A stretch of 64,000 bases of DNA from Hymenobacter sp. BT188 (lineage in GTDB: Bacteria; Bacteroidota; Bacteroidia; Cytophagales; Hymenobacteraceae): positions 310,001 through 374,000 of the forward strand of contig NZ_JACSCW010000002.1 of NCBI RefSeq assembly GCF_014333585.1, given 5' to 3'. Every line of letters starts with the position of its first letter. Positions within the stretch are counted from its first letter, which is position 1. The notes under the pieces were generated by a model. The model saw only the letters and a program-made list of their open reading frames with translations. It was not told where the DNA came from and did no database searches. A program made the translations under genes and the position numbers. This document shows, one piece after another, positions 17,738-27,028 of the stretch.

Positions 17738-18421
17738 ATGAGCGCCTTATCGTTTGCGATGGGTGGCAGAGGGCTGCACAATCTGCTTGCGGGGGGCAAT
17801 TCGTCGGCTTCGGTGGCTGCTTCGCCTCCGCCGGCTCCGGTCCGCTCGCTGGTGCCACCTTCTCAGCTCACCGAAGCCGAAATCATAGATGGTTGCCTAG
17901 CCGGAAGCCGCCTGATGCAGAAGCACTTGTACGACCGGTTTGCTGCCCGCATGATGGCCGTATGTCTGCGCTACGCTCAAACCACCTTTGAGGCGGAGGA
18001 TGTATTACAGGAAGGCTTCGTAACGGTATTTACCAACCTCAGCAAGTTTCGCCGCGAATGCCCCCTGGAGTTCTGGATTCGGCGCATCATGATTAATGCG
18101 GCCCTGCGTCAGCACCGGCGCAATAGCGGCTTGGTAGCAATGAGCGAGGGCGAATACCCCGAGGATCTGGCAGGGGAGGAGTTTACGCTCTCCAACTACG
18201 CTTTTGAAGAGCTCCTGACCCTTGTGCAGGAACTGGCACCGCGCTACCGCATGGTGTTTAACCTGTTTGCCATCGAAGGCTACGGGCACAAGGAAATTGG
18301 CGAGTTGCTGGGCATTTCTGAAGGCACCAGCAAATCGCAGTACTCCCGGGCTCGGGTCATCTTGAAAACTAAATTAGAGCGCCTCGACGCGCATCGCAGC
18401 AATGGCATCTTCCGCAAATAA
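17738..18421 (+). CDS. ECF RNA polymerase sigma factor
   Basis: Sigma-70 family, extracytoplasmic-function type. After an unusual Ala/Pro/Ser-rich N-terminal stretch of about 45 residues (an ATG at 17759 is an alternative start) come region 2 (LYDRFAARMMAVCLRY, EDVLQEGFVTVFTNL, then the -10 reading helix in FWIRRIMINAALRQHRR) and region 4 with the helix-turn-helix GHKEIGELLGISEGTSKSQYSRAR. The stop overlaps the start of the next gene by 20 bases, so the two are translationally linked; the partner is a membrane-anchored protein that could hold the sigma factor inactive. Confidence 0.92.
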   Translation: MSALSFAMGGRGLHNLLAGGNSSASVAASPPPAPVRSLVPPSQLTEAEIIDGCLAGSRLMQKHLYDRFAARMMAVCLRYAQTTFEAEDVLQEGFVTVFTNLSKFRRECPLEFWIRRIMINAALRQHRRNSGLVAMSEGEYPEDLAGEEFTLSNYAFEELLTLVQELAPRYRMVFNLFAIEGYGHKEIGELLGISEGTSKSQYSRARVILKTKLERLDAHRSNGIFRK

Positions 18422-20075
18422 TCATACACCCAACGAGTCCCGGCCCACCGGCGACCTGGAGCACTTGTTCCGACAGAAACTTGGCGAGGCAGAAGTAGCT
18501 CCTCGTCAGCACGTCTGGGAGCAGCTCGACCACGAACTGTTGGTTCGGCAAAACGATTCGTACCGGCGGCGCTTGCTGCTGCACCGCTGGATAGCGGCGG
18601 CCTGCGCTCTGCTGGTGCTGGGCTGCGGCAGCTGGCTGTTGCTCCATAATGCCACACATTTGCCCCCCAGCACGGAAATAGCTGCTACCACTCGTCCCGC
18701 TGAGGAAACTACTGCTGAGGCAACTGCTGATACTCAGCTGAGCGCACCGCGTAGCAGCGCCACCACTAGTCAGTTGCGCAATGGCGCTACCACGTCCACT
18801 GATGTGGCAGCCGTTACCGAGCAACCAAGCTCAGCCGCCACAGCCTCAGCAGCCTTGGCGGCCACGTCGCAATCAGCAACGGACGATGTAGCCAGCACCC
18901 TATTGCGGGCCGCTAAATCGGCTGTGGGAATTACGCAGTCTGAGTCAAGTAACAGTGTGGCTGCAAACAGTATTAGCTTAGGCTCCAGCGCTGCTGTTAG
19001 TTCACTGACTGCTGCTGAGCGCCAAGCTGGAAATGGAGCTTATAGTTCTGCCTTTGTCCCATCGGTACTAGGTATAGGCAACTCGCAAAACGAGCTGGGG
19101 GCAAATTGGCTAACCGCACGACCAGTACCGGCGGCCGCTGAAAGAAACACGGTAGCTGCCGCATTTCGCCGCCCCGAAACCTTGCAGCCAGAGACACTTC
19201 CTGCGTCCGCTAACATGTTAGCCCAAGCGGCAATAAATGCCCCCCAGGAAACCGCCGAAGAGGAAAAACCTGAACGTAAGCGTAGCAAATGGCGCCTGAG
19301 CGGGGCTTATGCGGCCAGCTCTTACAATCCGAATATTGATTTTAGCTCCAGCGCGACAGCTAATGCAGCGCTTGATTTTGGCGCGGTTCCCTCCAACAAC
19401 TCAGCGCTTCCTGCCTACAGCGCCCGGTCGGCTTATCAGTATGGTGCCAGCGAGTACCGCGATAATTTGGAAGCTGGTCCTGCTCAGCGCATTGCAATAG
19501 CTGCGGCGTATGCGTTGAACAATAAATGGACGCTACTGACTGGTGTAGAAACTTCCCAGCAGCGGGCTTCCTCCAAAACATCCTTAACTCTTAATGATAC
19601 GAGGACAGCCTTCGCTGGGCAGGCAGCATCTGACTCGAGCAGAAACCAGTTTTATGCCGGCCAGCGCGGCACGGAGTTTAGATATAGCACGGTGGGCGTA
19701 CCGGTAGCCATGCGCTACGGCTCGGCCAAAACGGGCTGGTCGCTCTACGCTAAAGTAGGCGCCGCCGTGAACCTGCTTATTAAAAGCAGCACAGAAGTAG
19801 ATGGCACCGCCGCTGCCGCCCGCGACTACACCCTTTCTTCTTCCGAGTCACCTTACCGCAAAGTGCTGGCGTCGGTGCGTGGGGGTGGGGGCGTGCGCTA
19901 TGCGCCGGCTGCCGCGGCTTGGAGCTTATCATTGGGTCCTGTTGCGGAGGCTGGTCTGAATACGCTTAATCAGGACCCTGGCGGCTCCTTCTTCCAACGC
20001 TCCCGGCCGTATTCTGTTGGTCTGGAGGCCAGTGTGGAGTTTGGGGGGCAAAAATCACCCGCCGTGGTCCGCTAA
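18402..20075 (+). CDS. Membrane-anchored protein with C-terminal beta-barrel-like domain, probable sigma-factor partner
   Basis: 557 residues in three parts: a soluble charged N-terminus (1-60: DLEHLFRQKL, VWEQLDHELL), a single hydrophobic helix at about 66-85, and an Ala/Ser/Thr-rich linker to about residue 290 leading to a domain with amphipathic beta strands ending in VGLEASVEFGG, resembling PorT-like outer-membrane barrels. The N-terminal part plus membrane helix is the usual layout of an anti-sigma factor, and the ATG overlaps the sigma gene by 20 bases. The role as anti-sigma or envelope sensor is inferred. Three GGGGGGC motif copies fall in the gene (18662, 19239, 20043). Confidence 0.75.
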   Translation: MASSANNHTPNESRPTGDLEHLFRQKLGEAEVAPRQHVWEQLDHELLVRQNDSYRRRLLLHRWIAAACALLVLGCGSWLLLHNATHLPPSTEIAATTRPAEETTAEATADTQLSAPRSSATTSQLRNGATTSTDVAAVTEQPSSAATASAALAATSQSATDDVASTLLRAAKSAVGITQSESSNSVAANSISLGSSAAVSSLTAAERQAGNGAYSSAFVPSVLGIGNSQNELGANWLTARPVPAAAERNTVAAAFRRPETLQPETLPASANMLAQAAINAPQETAEEEKPERKRSKWRLSGAYAASSYNPNIDFSSSATANAALDFGAVPSNNSALPAYSARSAYQYGASEYRDNLEAGPAQRIAIAAAYALNNKWTLLTGVETSQQRASSKTSLTLNDTRTAFAGQAASDSSRNQFYAGQRGTEFRYSTVGVPVAMRYGSAKTGWSLYAKVGAAVNLLIKSSTEVDGTAAAARDYTLSSSESPYRKVLASVRGGGGVRYAPAAAAWSLSLGPVAEAGLNTLNQDPGGSFFQRSRPYSVGLEASVEFGGQKSPAVVR

Positions 20076-20109
20076 ATCTGCCGTAAATTGAAATCTAAAC
20101 TCTTTAGCA

Positions 20110-20457
20110 ATGAAACGATTACTCACGCTTTTCCTTCTAACAAGTCTCCTCAGTGCTTTCCAGTGTGGCGACGAAAATACGTCCATCTGTCCCAGCTTTG
20201 TCGATGCCAAAATAGCGGAGTTACAAGCCAAGCCCAAGCAGAATCCCGCGGCCGAAATAACAGAGTATATATGGTTGGGCGAGAAGGTTTACTTAGTGTC
20301 CAGCGACTGCTGCGACCAGTTTAACTATCTCTATAATGAGTGCGGCGATGTTATTTGTGCACCCAGCGGCGGCATTACGGGGAAGGGCGATGGGCAATGC
20401 CCTGACTTTTCTACGCAGGCCACCGATGCCCGCGTGGTATGGCGCGACCCTCGTTAA
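20110..20457 (+). CDS. DUF6970-type secreted or lipid-anchored protein
   Basis: 115-residue protein with an N-terminal signal (MKRLLTLFLLTSLLSAFQC) whose Cys19 may be a lipidation site. The mature part resembles DUF6970: a conserved EYIWLGEKVYLVSSDCCDQF stretch, then GGITGKGDGQCPDF, with paired cysteines that could form disulfides outside the cytoplasm. Function unknown. It lies 34 bases after the barrel protein and may share its transcript. A hairpin terminator follows at 20525. Confidence 0.75.
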   Translation: MKRLLTLFLLTSLLSAFQCGDENTSICPSFVDAKIAELQAKPKQNPAAEITEYIWLGEKVYLVSSDCCDQFNYLYNECGDVICAPSGGITGKGDGQCPDFSTQATDARVVWRDPR

Positions 20458-20524
20458 GTTTCGTTTAGGGGCAAGCAAGAGTGCTGTGCCTGCTTACAGC
20501 CAGAATTTGCTCCCCAGTGCCAGC

Positions 20525-20557
20525 AAAAAGCCCTACTGAATTAGTTGGGCTTTTTTT
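20525..20557 (+). terminator. Terminator before uvrB
   Basis: AAAAAGCCC pairs with GGGCTTTTT around a 12-base loop and ends in a run of seven T. Confidence 0.8.
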
Positions 20558-20625
20558 GTTTCCCGGAAACCTACCTTGGCGCTCCGGAGTTATCATAGGC
20601 TATCATTTCTGGCTACTTTCCCTGC

Positions 20626-22659
20626 ATGGAATATCAACTTACTTCCGAGTTCAAGCCTACCGGCGACCAGCCCAAAGCCATCGCCCAACTCGTGGCGGGC
20701 GTAGAAAGCGGAGAGCCGGCGCAGGTGCTGCTCGGAGCCACTGGTACTGGCAAAACGTTTACTGTGGCCAACGTTGTGGCCCAAACCGGCAAGCCCACGC
20801 TGGTACTGTGCCACAACAAAACCCTGGCGGCCCAGCTCTACGGCGAGTTTAAGGCGTTTTTCCCCAATAATGCCGTCGAGTACTACATCAGCTATTACGA
20901 CTACTACCAGCCTGAGGCCTACATAGCCAGCACCGACGTATTCATTGAGAAAGACCTCGCTATTAATGAGGAAATCGAGAAGCTGCGGCTGCACTGTACT
21001 TCTACGCTGCTGAGCGGGCGGCGCGACGTGATTGTGGTAGCTTCTGTGTCGTGCATTTACGGTATCGGCAACCCGGAAGAGTTCAGCAAAAACGTCATTT
21101 ACATGGCGCCCGGCCTGCGTTACACGCGCAATAATCTTTTGTATCAGTTTGTGCAGATTCTCTATTCCCGGACGGAAGTGGAGTTTACACGCGGCACGTT
21201 CCGGGTGAAGGGCGACACGGTAGATATCTTCCCCGCCTACGCCGACTTTGCCTACCGCCTGTTCTTTTTCGGCGACGAAATCGAAGCTATTCACCGCATC
21301 GACCCAGACAGCGGCAAGAAACTCGCCGACGAGCAAAGCGTGACGCTGTACCCGGCCAACCTTTTCGTGACCGGCAAAGACACCTTGCACCAAGCCATCA
21401 AAGAGATTCAGTTTGATATGATGGCTCAGCAGAGCTATTTCGTGAAGGAGGGCCGCGACCAAGAGGCTAAGCGGATTACCGAGCGCACCGAGTTTGATCT
21501 GGAGATGATTCGGGAGTTGGGCTACTGCTCCGGTATCGAGAACTACTCGCGCTACTTTGACGGTCGTACGCCCGGTTCACGTCCCTTCTGCCTACTCGAC
21601 TATTTCCCCCAGGATTATCTGATGGTTATCGACGAAAGCCACGCCACCATTCCCCAGATTCGGGCGATGTGGGGCGGCGACCGGAGCCGCAAAACGGCAT
21701 TGGTGGAGTATGGCTTCCGTTTGCCTTCGGCCATGGACAACCGGCCTTTGACTTTCAACGAGTTCGAGAGCATGTACCGCCAAGCCATTTTCGTATCGGC
21801 CACGCCTTCCGATTATGAGCTGGAAACCAGCGGCGGGGTTATCATCGAGCAAATTATTCGCCCCACCGGCCTGCTCGACCCCGAAATCGACATTCGTCCC
21901 AGCGCCAACCAGATTGACGACCTACTGGACGAAGTAGATAACCGCGTGAAGATGGGTGACCGGATCCTCGTGACGACGCTCACCAAGCGTATGGCTGAGG
22001 AATTGCAGAAGTACATGGAGCGCCTGGGCATCAAGTCGAGCTACGTGCACTCCGATGTGAAAACTCTTGACCGCGTAGAGATTTTGCGCCAACTGCGCCT
22101 AGGCGTTATCGACGTGCTGATTGGGGTAAACCTATTGCGCGAAGGCTTGGACTTGCCTGAAGTAAGCTTGGTGGCCATTCTGGATGCCGATAAAGAAGGC
22201 TTCCTGCGCGACCAGCGCAGCCTGATTCAGACCATGGGCCGCGCCGCCCGAAATGATAAAGGCAAGGTTATCATGTACGCCGACCGCATTACCGGCTCCA
22301 TGCAGCGCGCCATCGACGAGACGAATCGGCGCCGTGCGGTGCAGTTGGCCTACAACGAGGAGCACGGCATCACGCCGCGGACAGTACGCAAATCGCACGA
22401 TGAAATCATGGGCCAAACGTCGCTGTCGGATATGCGCCGCATTGAGCCGGCTGCTTACGCTGGCCCCGGTACGGATACGCTGACGCTGGCGGCCGAGCCG
22501 GTCATTGCCCTTATGAAGCGCGACGAGCTGGAGAAAGTCATTAAGAAGACGGAGAAGCAGATGGAAGGCGCCGCCAAGGATTTAGACTTCCTACAAGCTG
22601 CTAAGTACCGCGATGAATTGGCCCAACTTCGTCAAATGCTAAAGACAAAGCGAGATTAG
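20626..22659 (+). CDS. uvrB: Excinuclease ABC subunit B
   Basis: DNA-damage recognition helicase of nucleotide excision repair, acting with UvrA and UvrC. 677 residues, full family length. Walker A GATGTGKT near residue 38; beta-hairpin region with YYDYYQPEAYI near residue 88; Walker B-like VIDESHAT near residue 333; helicase motifs LVTTLTKRMAE, GVNLLREGLDLPEV and QTMGRAARN; C-terminal UVR domain that contacts UvrC (KQMEGAAKDLDFLQAAKYRDE). Monocistronic, followed by a canonical host terminator. No GGGGGGC copy lies in its 2 kb. Confidence 0.98.
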   Translation: MEYQLTSEFKPTGDQPKAIAQLVAGVESGEPAQVLLGATGTGKTFTVANVVAQTGKPTLVLCHNKTLAAQLYGEFKAFFPNNAVEYYISYYDYYQPEAYIASTDVFIEKDLAINEEIEKLRLHCTSTLLSGRRDVIVVASVSCIYGIGNPEEFSKNVIYMAPGLRYTRNNLLYQFVQILYSRTEVEFTRGTFRVKGDTVDIFPAYADFAYRLFFFGDEIEAIHRIDPDSGKKLADEQSVTLYPANLFVTGKDTLHQAIKEIQFDMMAQQSYFVKEGRDQEAKRITERTEFDLEMIRELGYCSGIENYSRYFDGRTPGSRPFCLLDYFPQDYLMVIDESHATIPQIRAMWGGDRSRKTALVEYGFRLPSAMDNRPLTFNEFESMYRQAIFVSATPSDYELETSGGVIIEQIIRPTGLLDPEIDIRPSANQIDDLLDEVDNRVKMGDRILVTTLTKRMAEELQKYMERLGIKSSYVHSDVKTLDRVEILRQLRLGVIDVLIGVNLLREGLDLPEVSLVAILDADKEGFLRDQRSLIQTMGRAARNDKGKVIMYADRITGSMQRAIDETNRRRAVQLAYNEEHGITPRTVRKSHDEIMGQTSLSDMRRIEPAAYAGPGTDTLTLAAEPVIALMKRDELEKVIKKTEKQMEGAAKDLDFLQAAKYRDELAQLRQMLKTKRD

Positions 22660-22700
22660 ACTGAGGCTATATAGCGTTTCCAACCACATTTATTTTTTCC

Positions 22701-22738
22701 AAAAAGCCCCCCAGAGATGTATCCGGGGGGCTTTTTTT
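22701..22738 (+). terminator. uvrB terminator built from a GGGGGGC inverted pair
   Basis: AAAAAGCCCCCC pairs with GGGGGGCTTTTT across a 12-base loop, ending in a run of seven T. Confidence 0.92.
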
Positions 22739-22842
22739 AGCTTAATGTAATCTCAACCATAGATTCAGGCCGGAAAATTGATGTTTTTCGGGCAAGTGAA
22801 CAGCTTATCTGATCGCTGAGAGGTTTAAAAGGAGTCGTTTCT

Positions 22843-23271
22843 ATGGTAACTACTACGGGGTTGCGGGTTTATTTTGAAAATTCAGTTGGTCGGGTCTTAG
22901 AACACCCTGATGGCTTTGCTTATGTAATTTATAATCCGGGAGTGCGCAAGCTTGCTCATATGCAAGCTTTCCTGACGCATACGAGCCAATTGCTCCAGCG
23001 TCGGGGATGGTACAAGCTGCTAGGGGATCAGCGTCTGATGGCGCCGTTTACCGAAGAGGAACGCCTCTGGATTGTCGATTACTGGATTTCGCGCACTGCC
23101 GCAGGAAGCCAGATATATGGCGCTGTATTAATTCCCCGCGATGTATTCGCTCGACTGTCGGTAAGCCAGATGATAGGAGAGGCTCGGGAAGCCGCTATGA
23201 CTTACCGGCTTTTTGAAGATGAAAACTCGGCGGCAGCATGGCTACGCCAAATACCCGAAAAGATAGTATAG
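22843..23271 (+). CDS. Hypothetical protein, possible STAS/SpoIIAA-like fold
   Basis: 142 residues, no signal peptide or membrane segment, so probably cytoplasmic. The pattern (a short GRVLEHPDGFAYVIYNPG strand region, a helix HMQAFLTHTSQLLQRRGW, then LWIVDYWISR) recalls small STAS/SEC14-like proteins common in Hymenobacter, but the resemblance is weak and I do not assign a function. Codon use looks native. A host-type terminator with one mutated arm follows. Confidence 0.6.
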   Translation: MVTTTGLRVYFENSVGRVLEHPDGFAYVIYNPGVRKLAHMQAFLTHTSQLLQRRGWYKLLGDQRLMAPFTEEERLWIVDYWISRTAAGSQIYGAVLIPRDVFARLSVSQMIGEAREAAMTYRLFEDENSAAAWLRQIPEKIV

Positions 23272-23321
23272 TATTTATGCAATGCGTTGTAATCCAATTA
23301 CAATGCATAAAAAACTAATGT

Positions 23322-23360
23322 AAAAAAGCCCCCCAGCACATGTGTTGGCGGGCTTTTTTG
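23322..23360 (+). terminator. Terminator with a degenerate second arm
   Basis: AAAAAAGCCCCCCAGCACA pairs with TGTGTTGGCGGGCTTTTTT; the partner arm reads GGCGGGC instead of GGGGGGC, so the stem has a mismatch. It shows a decayed member of the common terminator family. Confidence 0.85.
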
Positions 23361-23612
23361 TTTGCGTTGGTCTTGGTTTGGTTCAAACCGCAAGTGTCAG
23401 AATTTATATGCTGTAAAACAGAAGTGGTGAGTAGTAGTAGTATGACTTTTTAAATCAAAATCTTGATTGTAGTTATACTAATCAAATTAAAATTGTATTA
23501 ATTAAGTTTAATAATGTATATAATATTGGCAAATGAAATAATTTATTCAAAATACTATATAAATAATCTTACTTTCAGAACACCATACATTAACTATCCA
23601 AAGCCATAACAA
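23361..23612 (+). promoter_or_regulatory. AT-rich leader of the M36 protease gene
   Basis: Most of this 250-base stretch is strongly AT-rich compared with the surroundings, and includes CTTACTTTC near 23570, a partial match to the TAnnTTTG box. It probably contains the promoter of the following secreted protease; the exact site is not clear. With the terminator before it, it accounts for the gap from 23272. Confidence 0.3.
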
Positions 23613-26600
23613 ATGAGGAAACTCTTACCATTCTTAGCGAAGCCGGTGCTACTGGCTATTATGCTAACAGGAGGTTACACTTCTTTCAGTCAGGGGAAGG
23701 GAAACGCGGGCAAAAAGGCTGTTCCGCAAGCAGTTCTTGAACACCTGAAAAAGAACAAGCAGAAGCTTCAGCTTTCTGACGAGGACATTGCCGACATTAC
23801 ATTGAGCAGCGAAACCTTCTCGAAGAAAAGCGGGGTCAAGCACATTTATCTGAAGCAGCAATACAAGGGCATTGAGATTCACAATGCTATTACCAACATC
23901 AGTATGACCTCCAATAATGAGGTAGTGAATGTAGGTGATCAGTTTGTGAAGGATGCCGGCAAAAAGGTAAAGGAAAGCGGCTCCAGCATGACGGCTGAGG
24001 CCGCCGTAGCCGCCGCTGCCAAGCACCTGAATACGTCGATAAAGGAGCCTCTCTCCGTTCAATCGAGAGAGGATGGCGCTGACCAGGAGGTAGTATTCTC
24101 GACGGGGGGCATTTCGCTTGAGTCGATTCCGACTAAGCTGGTGTATCAGCCCATGGAGGATGGTAGCCTTCGGCTGGCCTGGGAAGTAACTATAGATGAG
24201 CTGGATGGTCTGAACTGGTGGGTTATCCGCGTAGATGCCGCTACCGGCGAATTCCTGGAAAAGGATAACCTGATAGTGCATTGCGAATTCGACAACGACG
24301 GCCCCAACGGCGTACATATCAGTGACAGCTATGTTCAAAAGCAAGCTGTAGCATCTAAGCCGTTCAGCTTCGCTACGACGCTGGCAGAGGCTCCCGCGGC
24401 TAACTTCTACAATGTTTATCCGCTCACAACGGAGAGCCCAAGCCACGGCCCACGGGTATTCGTGAGCACCGAAGCTGCCGATAAAACGGCTTCACCAAAA
24501 GGCTGGCATTATACGCCGGTGGGCAACATGACCACTACCCGGGGCAACAACGTGTATGCCTACGAGGATCCTAATGGCTTGAATCCGTTACCTACTATTG
24601 CCAACAACTTTACTGTTAATAACTACAGCCCTGACGGTGGTCCGAGCCTGAAATTCGACTTTCCGATTGACTTCACCAAGCAGCCCGCAACCTATATTGA
24701 CGCGGCCACTACCAACCTGTTCTACTGGAACAACCTGATTCACGATGTGTGGTATCAGTATGGTTTTGATGAAGTTAGCGGCAACTTTCAGTTCGATAAC
24801 TTCGGCAAAGGTGGCTTAGGCAACGACTTCGTGCGCGCTGAAGCGCAGGACGCCCGCATTACATCATCACAAGGTCCGCAGCGTAACAACGCCAACTTTG
24901 GTACGCCGGTAGATGGCTCGCTGCCTCGCATGCAGATGTACCTGTGGAACGGTATTCCCGACAAGGAGCTATTCCGTGTAAATACGCCATCATCCATCGC
25001 TGGTGCTTATCAGGCTGTGGAAGCCGCGTTCAGCAAACCTTTAACGACCACGCGCATTACAGGTAAGTTAGTGTTGGCCGTAGCTCCCGTTATTCCTCCG
25101 GCTGGTACGCCTGAAGAAGGCTGTGGGGCTTTTGCGAATGCGGCCGCAATCAGTGGCAACATTGCAGTAGTGTATCGTGGAAGCTGCGGCTTCGCTGATA
25201 AAGTGCAGAATGCACAGAAAGCCGGCGCTATTGCCGTAGTCGTAATCAACAATGCTGTTGGTGCTCCCATTGTAATGGGTGGTGCTCCCACGGTAGCGCA
25301 GCCAGCTATTGTTATTCCAGCTGTCATGATTGGGCAGGCTGACGGAGTAGGTATTCGTAGTGCTCTGAATGCTGGCACCGAAGTAACCGTTACGCTGAAG
25401 AATGATGGCTCGAGTCCTGAAATCGATGGTGACTTCGATAACGGCATCATCGCTCACGAATACGGCCACGGTATCTCCAACCGTTTGACTGGTGGTCCAT
25501 CGGTTGTCAACTGCCTTCAGAATGCGGAGCAGATGGGCGAAGGCTGGAGCGACTGGTTCGGTCTGATGATGACTATCAAGCCCGGCGACACGCGTGTCAA
25601 AGTAAGAGGTATTGGCACATACGCTTTGGGCCAGCCAACTACAGGCCGCGGCATTCGTCCGGCGCCTTACACCACTGACTTTAGCGTAAACAACTTCACC
25701 TACGCGGCTACCAACAACACGGCGGCAATCACCCAGCCTCACGGCATCGGTTTCGTGTGGTCTACCATGCTGTGGGACATGACCTGGGATCTGATTGCCA
25801 AGTATGGCTACAACGAAGATCTGTACAACGGTACGGGCGGCAACAATATGGCTATGCAGTTGGTAATCGACGGCTTGAAGCTGCAGAAATGCAACCCAGG
25901 CTTCGTTGATGGTCGTGACGCTATTCTGTTGGCTGACCGCATCAACTACGGTGGTGCCAACCAGGAGCTTATCTGGAGAGCCTTCGCTAAGCGTGGCCTG
26001 GGTTTCAGCGCCAAGCAAGGCCTGAGCACCAGCCGCACCGATCAGGTACAGGCATTCGATTTGCCAGCAACATATCTGTGCACCACACCGCTTACAGTTG
26101 CGGCAATACCTACTTCGGATGTATTCACCGGTGGCGATTCAAAAGTGATTTACTTGGGCTACGGTCCCCAGACTGTAATGCTACAAGCTAGCGGCGACGC
26201 AACGAATAAGTATACCTGGACTCCAGCTGAGGGCTTAAGCGATGCAACAATTGCTAACCCAATATTCACTCCTACTGCTGCCGGTACCTACACCTTCACC
26301 GTGAAGGCCGTCAACTCGGATCAGTGCACCAAGTACGCTTCGATTACGATTACAGTAATTGACGTGCGTTGCGGCAATAAGAACGATAAGGTGCAGGTTT
26401 GCCAGAAACAAGGCAAGGAGATCTGCGTCAGTGCTGATGCGGTAGAAGCTCAACTTCGTATTGGCGGCTCGCTGGGTGCTTGCTCACCAAAAGCGAAGGC
26501 TGCTGTTGCCAGCGCTAAAACTAGCGATGCCCTTGCTGCTAATGACGAGTTGACTGCTGCGCCAAACCCAACCAACGCTAATACCACGCTGGCCTTTACG

Positions 26601-26801
26601 TTGGCCGAAAGTGGTGCTTACCGCCTGGAGGTAATGAACATGCAGGGTGCAGTAGTATCAGTGGTAGCCCAGGGAAAGGGCGAAGCTGGTCAGCGCATCT
26701 CGCACGAGTTCAGCAAAGGTCGCTTGGCTATGGGTGTTTACATGGTTCGCTTGACTTCCGGTAAGCAGAATAAGTTTACCCGGGTAGTTCTACAGGACTA
26801 A
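23613..26801 (+). CDS. Secreted M36 (fungalysin) metalloprotease with T9SS sorting domain
   Basis: Large secreted zinc protease of 1062 residues. Order: signal peptide (about 1-26), FTP/PepSY-type propeptide (about 35-215), M36 catalytic domain with zinc-binding HEYGH at about 615-619 and the third ligand in GEGWSD near 645, a protease-associated (PA) domain inserted at about 486-600, a PKD/Ig-like domain (about 826-914), and a C-terminal type IX secretion sorting domain (about 985-1062: APNPTNANTTLAF, then GVYMVRLTSG). It should cross the outer membrane by T9SS and be released or attached to the surface. Codon use and GC are native. One GGGGGGC copy lies in the propeptide. Confidence 0.95.
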   Translation: MRKLLPFLAKPVLLAIMLTGGYTSFSQGKGNAGKKAVPQAVLEHLKKNKQKLQLSDEDIADITLSSETFSKKSGVKHIYLKQQYKGIEIHNAITNISMTSNNEVVNVGDQFVKDAGKKVKESGSSMTAEAAVAAAAKHLNTSIKEPLSVQSREDGADQEVVFSTGGISLESIPTKLVYQPMEDGSLRLAWEVTIDELDGLNWWVIRVDAATGEFLEKDNLIVHCEFDNDGPNGVHISDSYVQKQAVASKPFSFATTLAEAPAANFYNVYPLTTESPSHGPRVFVSTEAADKTASPKGWHYTPVGNMTTTRGNNVYAYEDPNGLNPLPTIANNFTVNNYSPDGGPSLKFDFPIDFTKQPATYIDAATTNLFYWNNLIHDVWYQYGFDEVSGNFQFDNFGKGGLGNDFVRAEAQDARITSSQGPQRNNANFGTPVDGSLPRMQMYLWNGIPDKELFRVNTPSSIAGAYQAVEAAFSKPLTTTRITGKLVLAVAPVIPPAGTPEEGCGAFANAAAISGNIAVVYRGSCGFADKVQNAQKAGAIAVVVINNAVGAPIVMGGAPTVAQPAIVIPAVMIGQADGVGIRSALNAGTEVTVTLKNDGSSPEIDGDFDNGIIAHEYGHGISNRLTGGPSVVNCLQNAEQMGEGWSDWFGLMMTIKPGDTRVKVRGIGTYALGQPTTGRGIRPAPYTTDFSVNNFTYAATNNTAAITQPHGIGFVWSTMLWDMTWDLIAKYGYNEDLYNGTGGNNMAMQLVIDGLKLQKCNPGFVDGRDAILLADRINYGGANQELIWRAFAKRGLGFSAKQGLSTSRTDQVQAFDLPATYLCTTPLTVAAIPTSDVFTGGDSKVIYLGYGPQTVMLQASGDATNKYTWTPAEGLSDATIANPIFTPTAAGTYTFTVKAVNSDQCTKYASITITVIDVRCGNKNDKVQVCQKQGKEICVSADAVEAQLRIGGSLGACSPKAKAAVASAKTSDALAANDELTAAPNPTNANTTLAFTLAESGAYRLEVMNMQGAVVSVVAQGKGEAGQRISHEFSKGRLAMGVYMVRLTSGKQNKFTRVVLQD

Positions 26802-26873
26802 CACGGTAAGCAACCAGAAGCGTAAAAACGCAGGCTGTGGACATTCACAGCCGGCGTTTTGAAACTGATAAAC

Positions 26874-26912
26874 AAAAAAGCCCCCCAGACGTGTATCTGG
26901 GGGGCTTTTTTG
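26874..26912 (+). terminator. Protease terminator built from a GGGGGGC inverted pair
   Basis: AAAAAAGCCCCCCAGA pairs with TCTGGGGGGCTTTTTT around a short loop; a canonical copy of the host terminator family. Confidence 0.93.
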
Positions 26913-26948
26913 TTTAATTAAACTAAGCTGCACGCTCCAATAGCTACT

Positions 26949-26956
26949 TACCTTTG
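26949..26956 (+). promoter_or_regulatory. Candidate -7 box (TACCTTTG)
   Basis: Matches TAnnTTTG and lies 72 bases before the ATG of the following membrane-protein gene. No good -33 TTTG is seen at normal spacing. Confidence 0.3.
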
Positions 26957-27028
26957 GCGTGTCTTCATTCCGGTAGGTTTTTCGTAGCCTGCTTTCCAGC
27001 GCCTGGCCGCTGTTCTTACCACCTCTGC

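Noticed and set aside
20593..21462. 289-codon minus-strand open frame
   Set aside because: Fully antisense to uvrB, which is certain; sequence resembles no protein and follows the codon pattern of the sense gene.
25068..26018. 316-codon minus-strand open frame
   Set aside because: Antisense to the catalytic part of the M36 protease; a shadow caused by codon bias.
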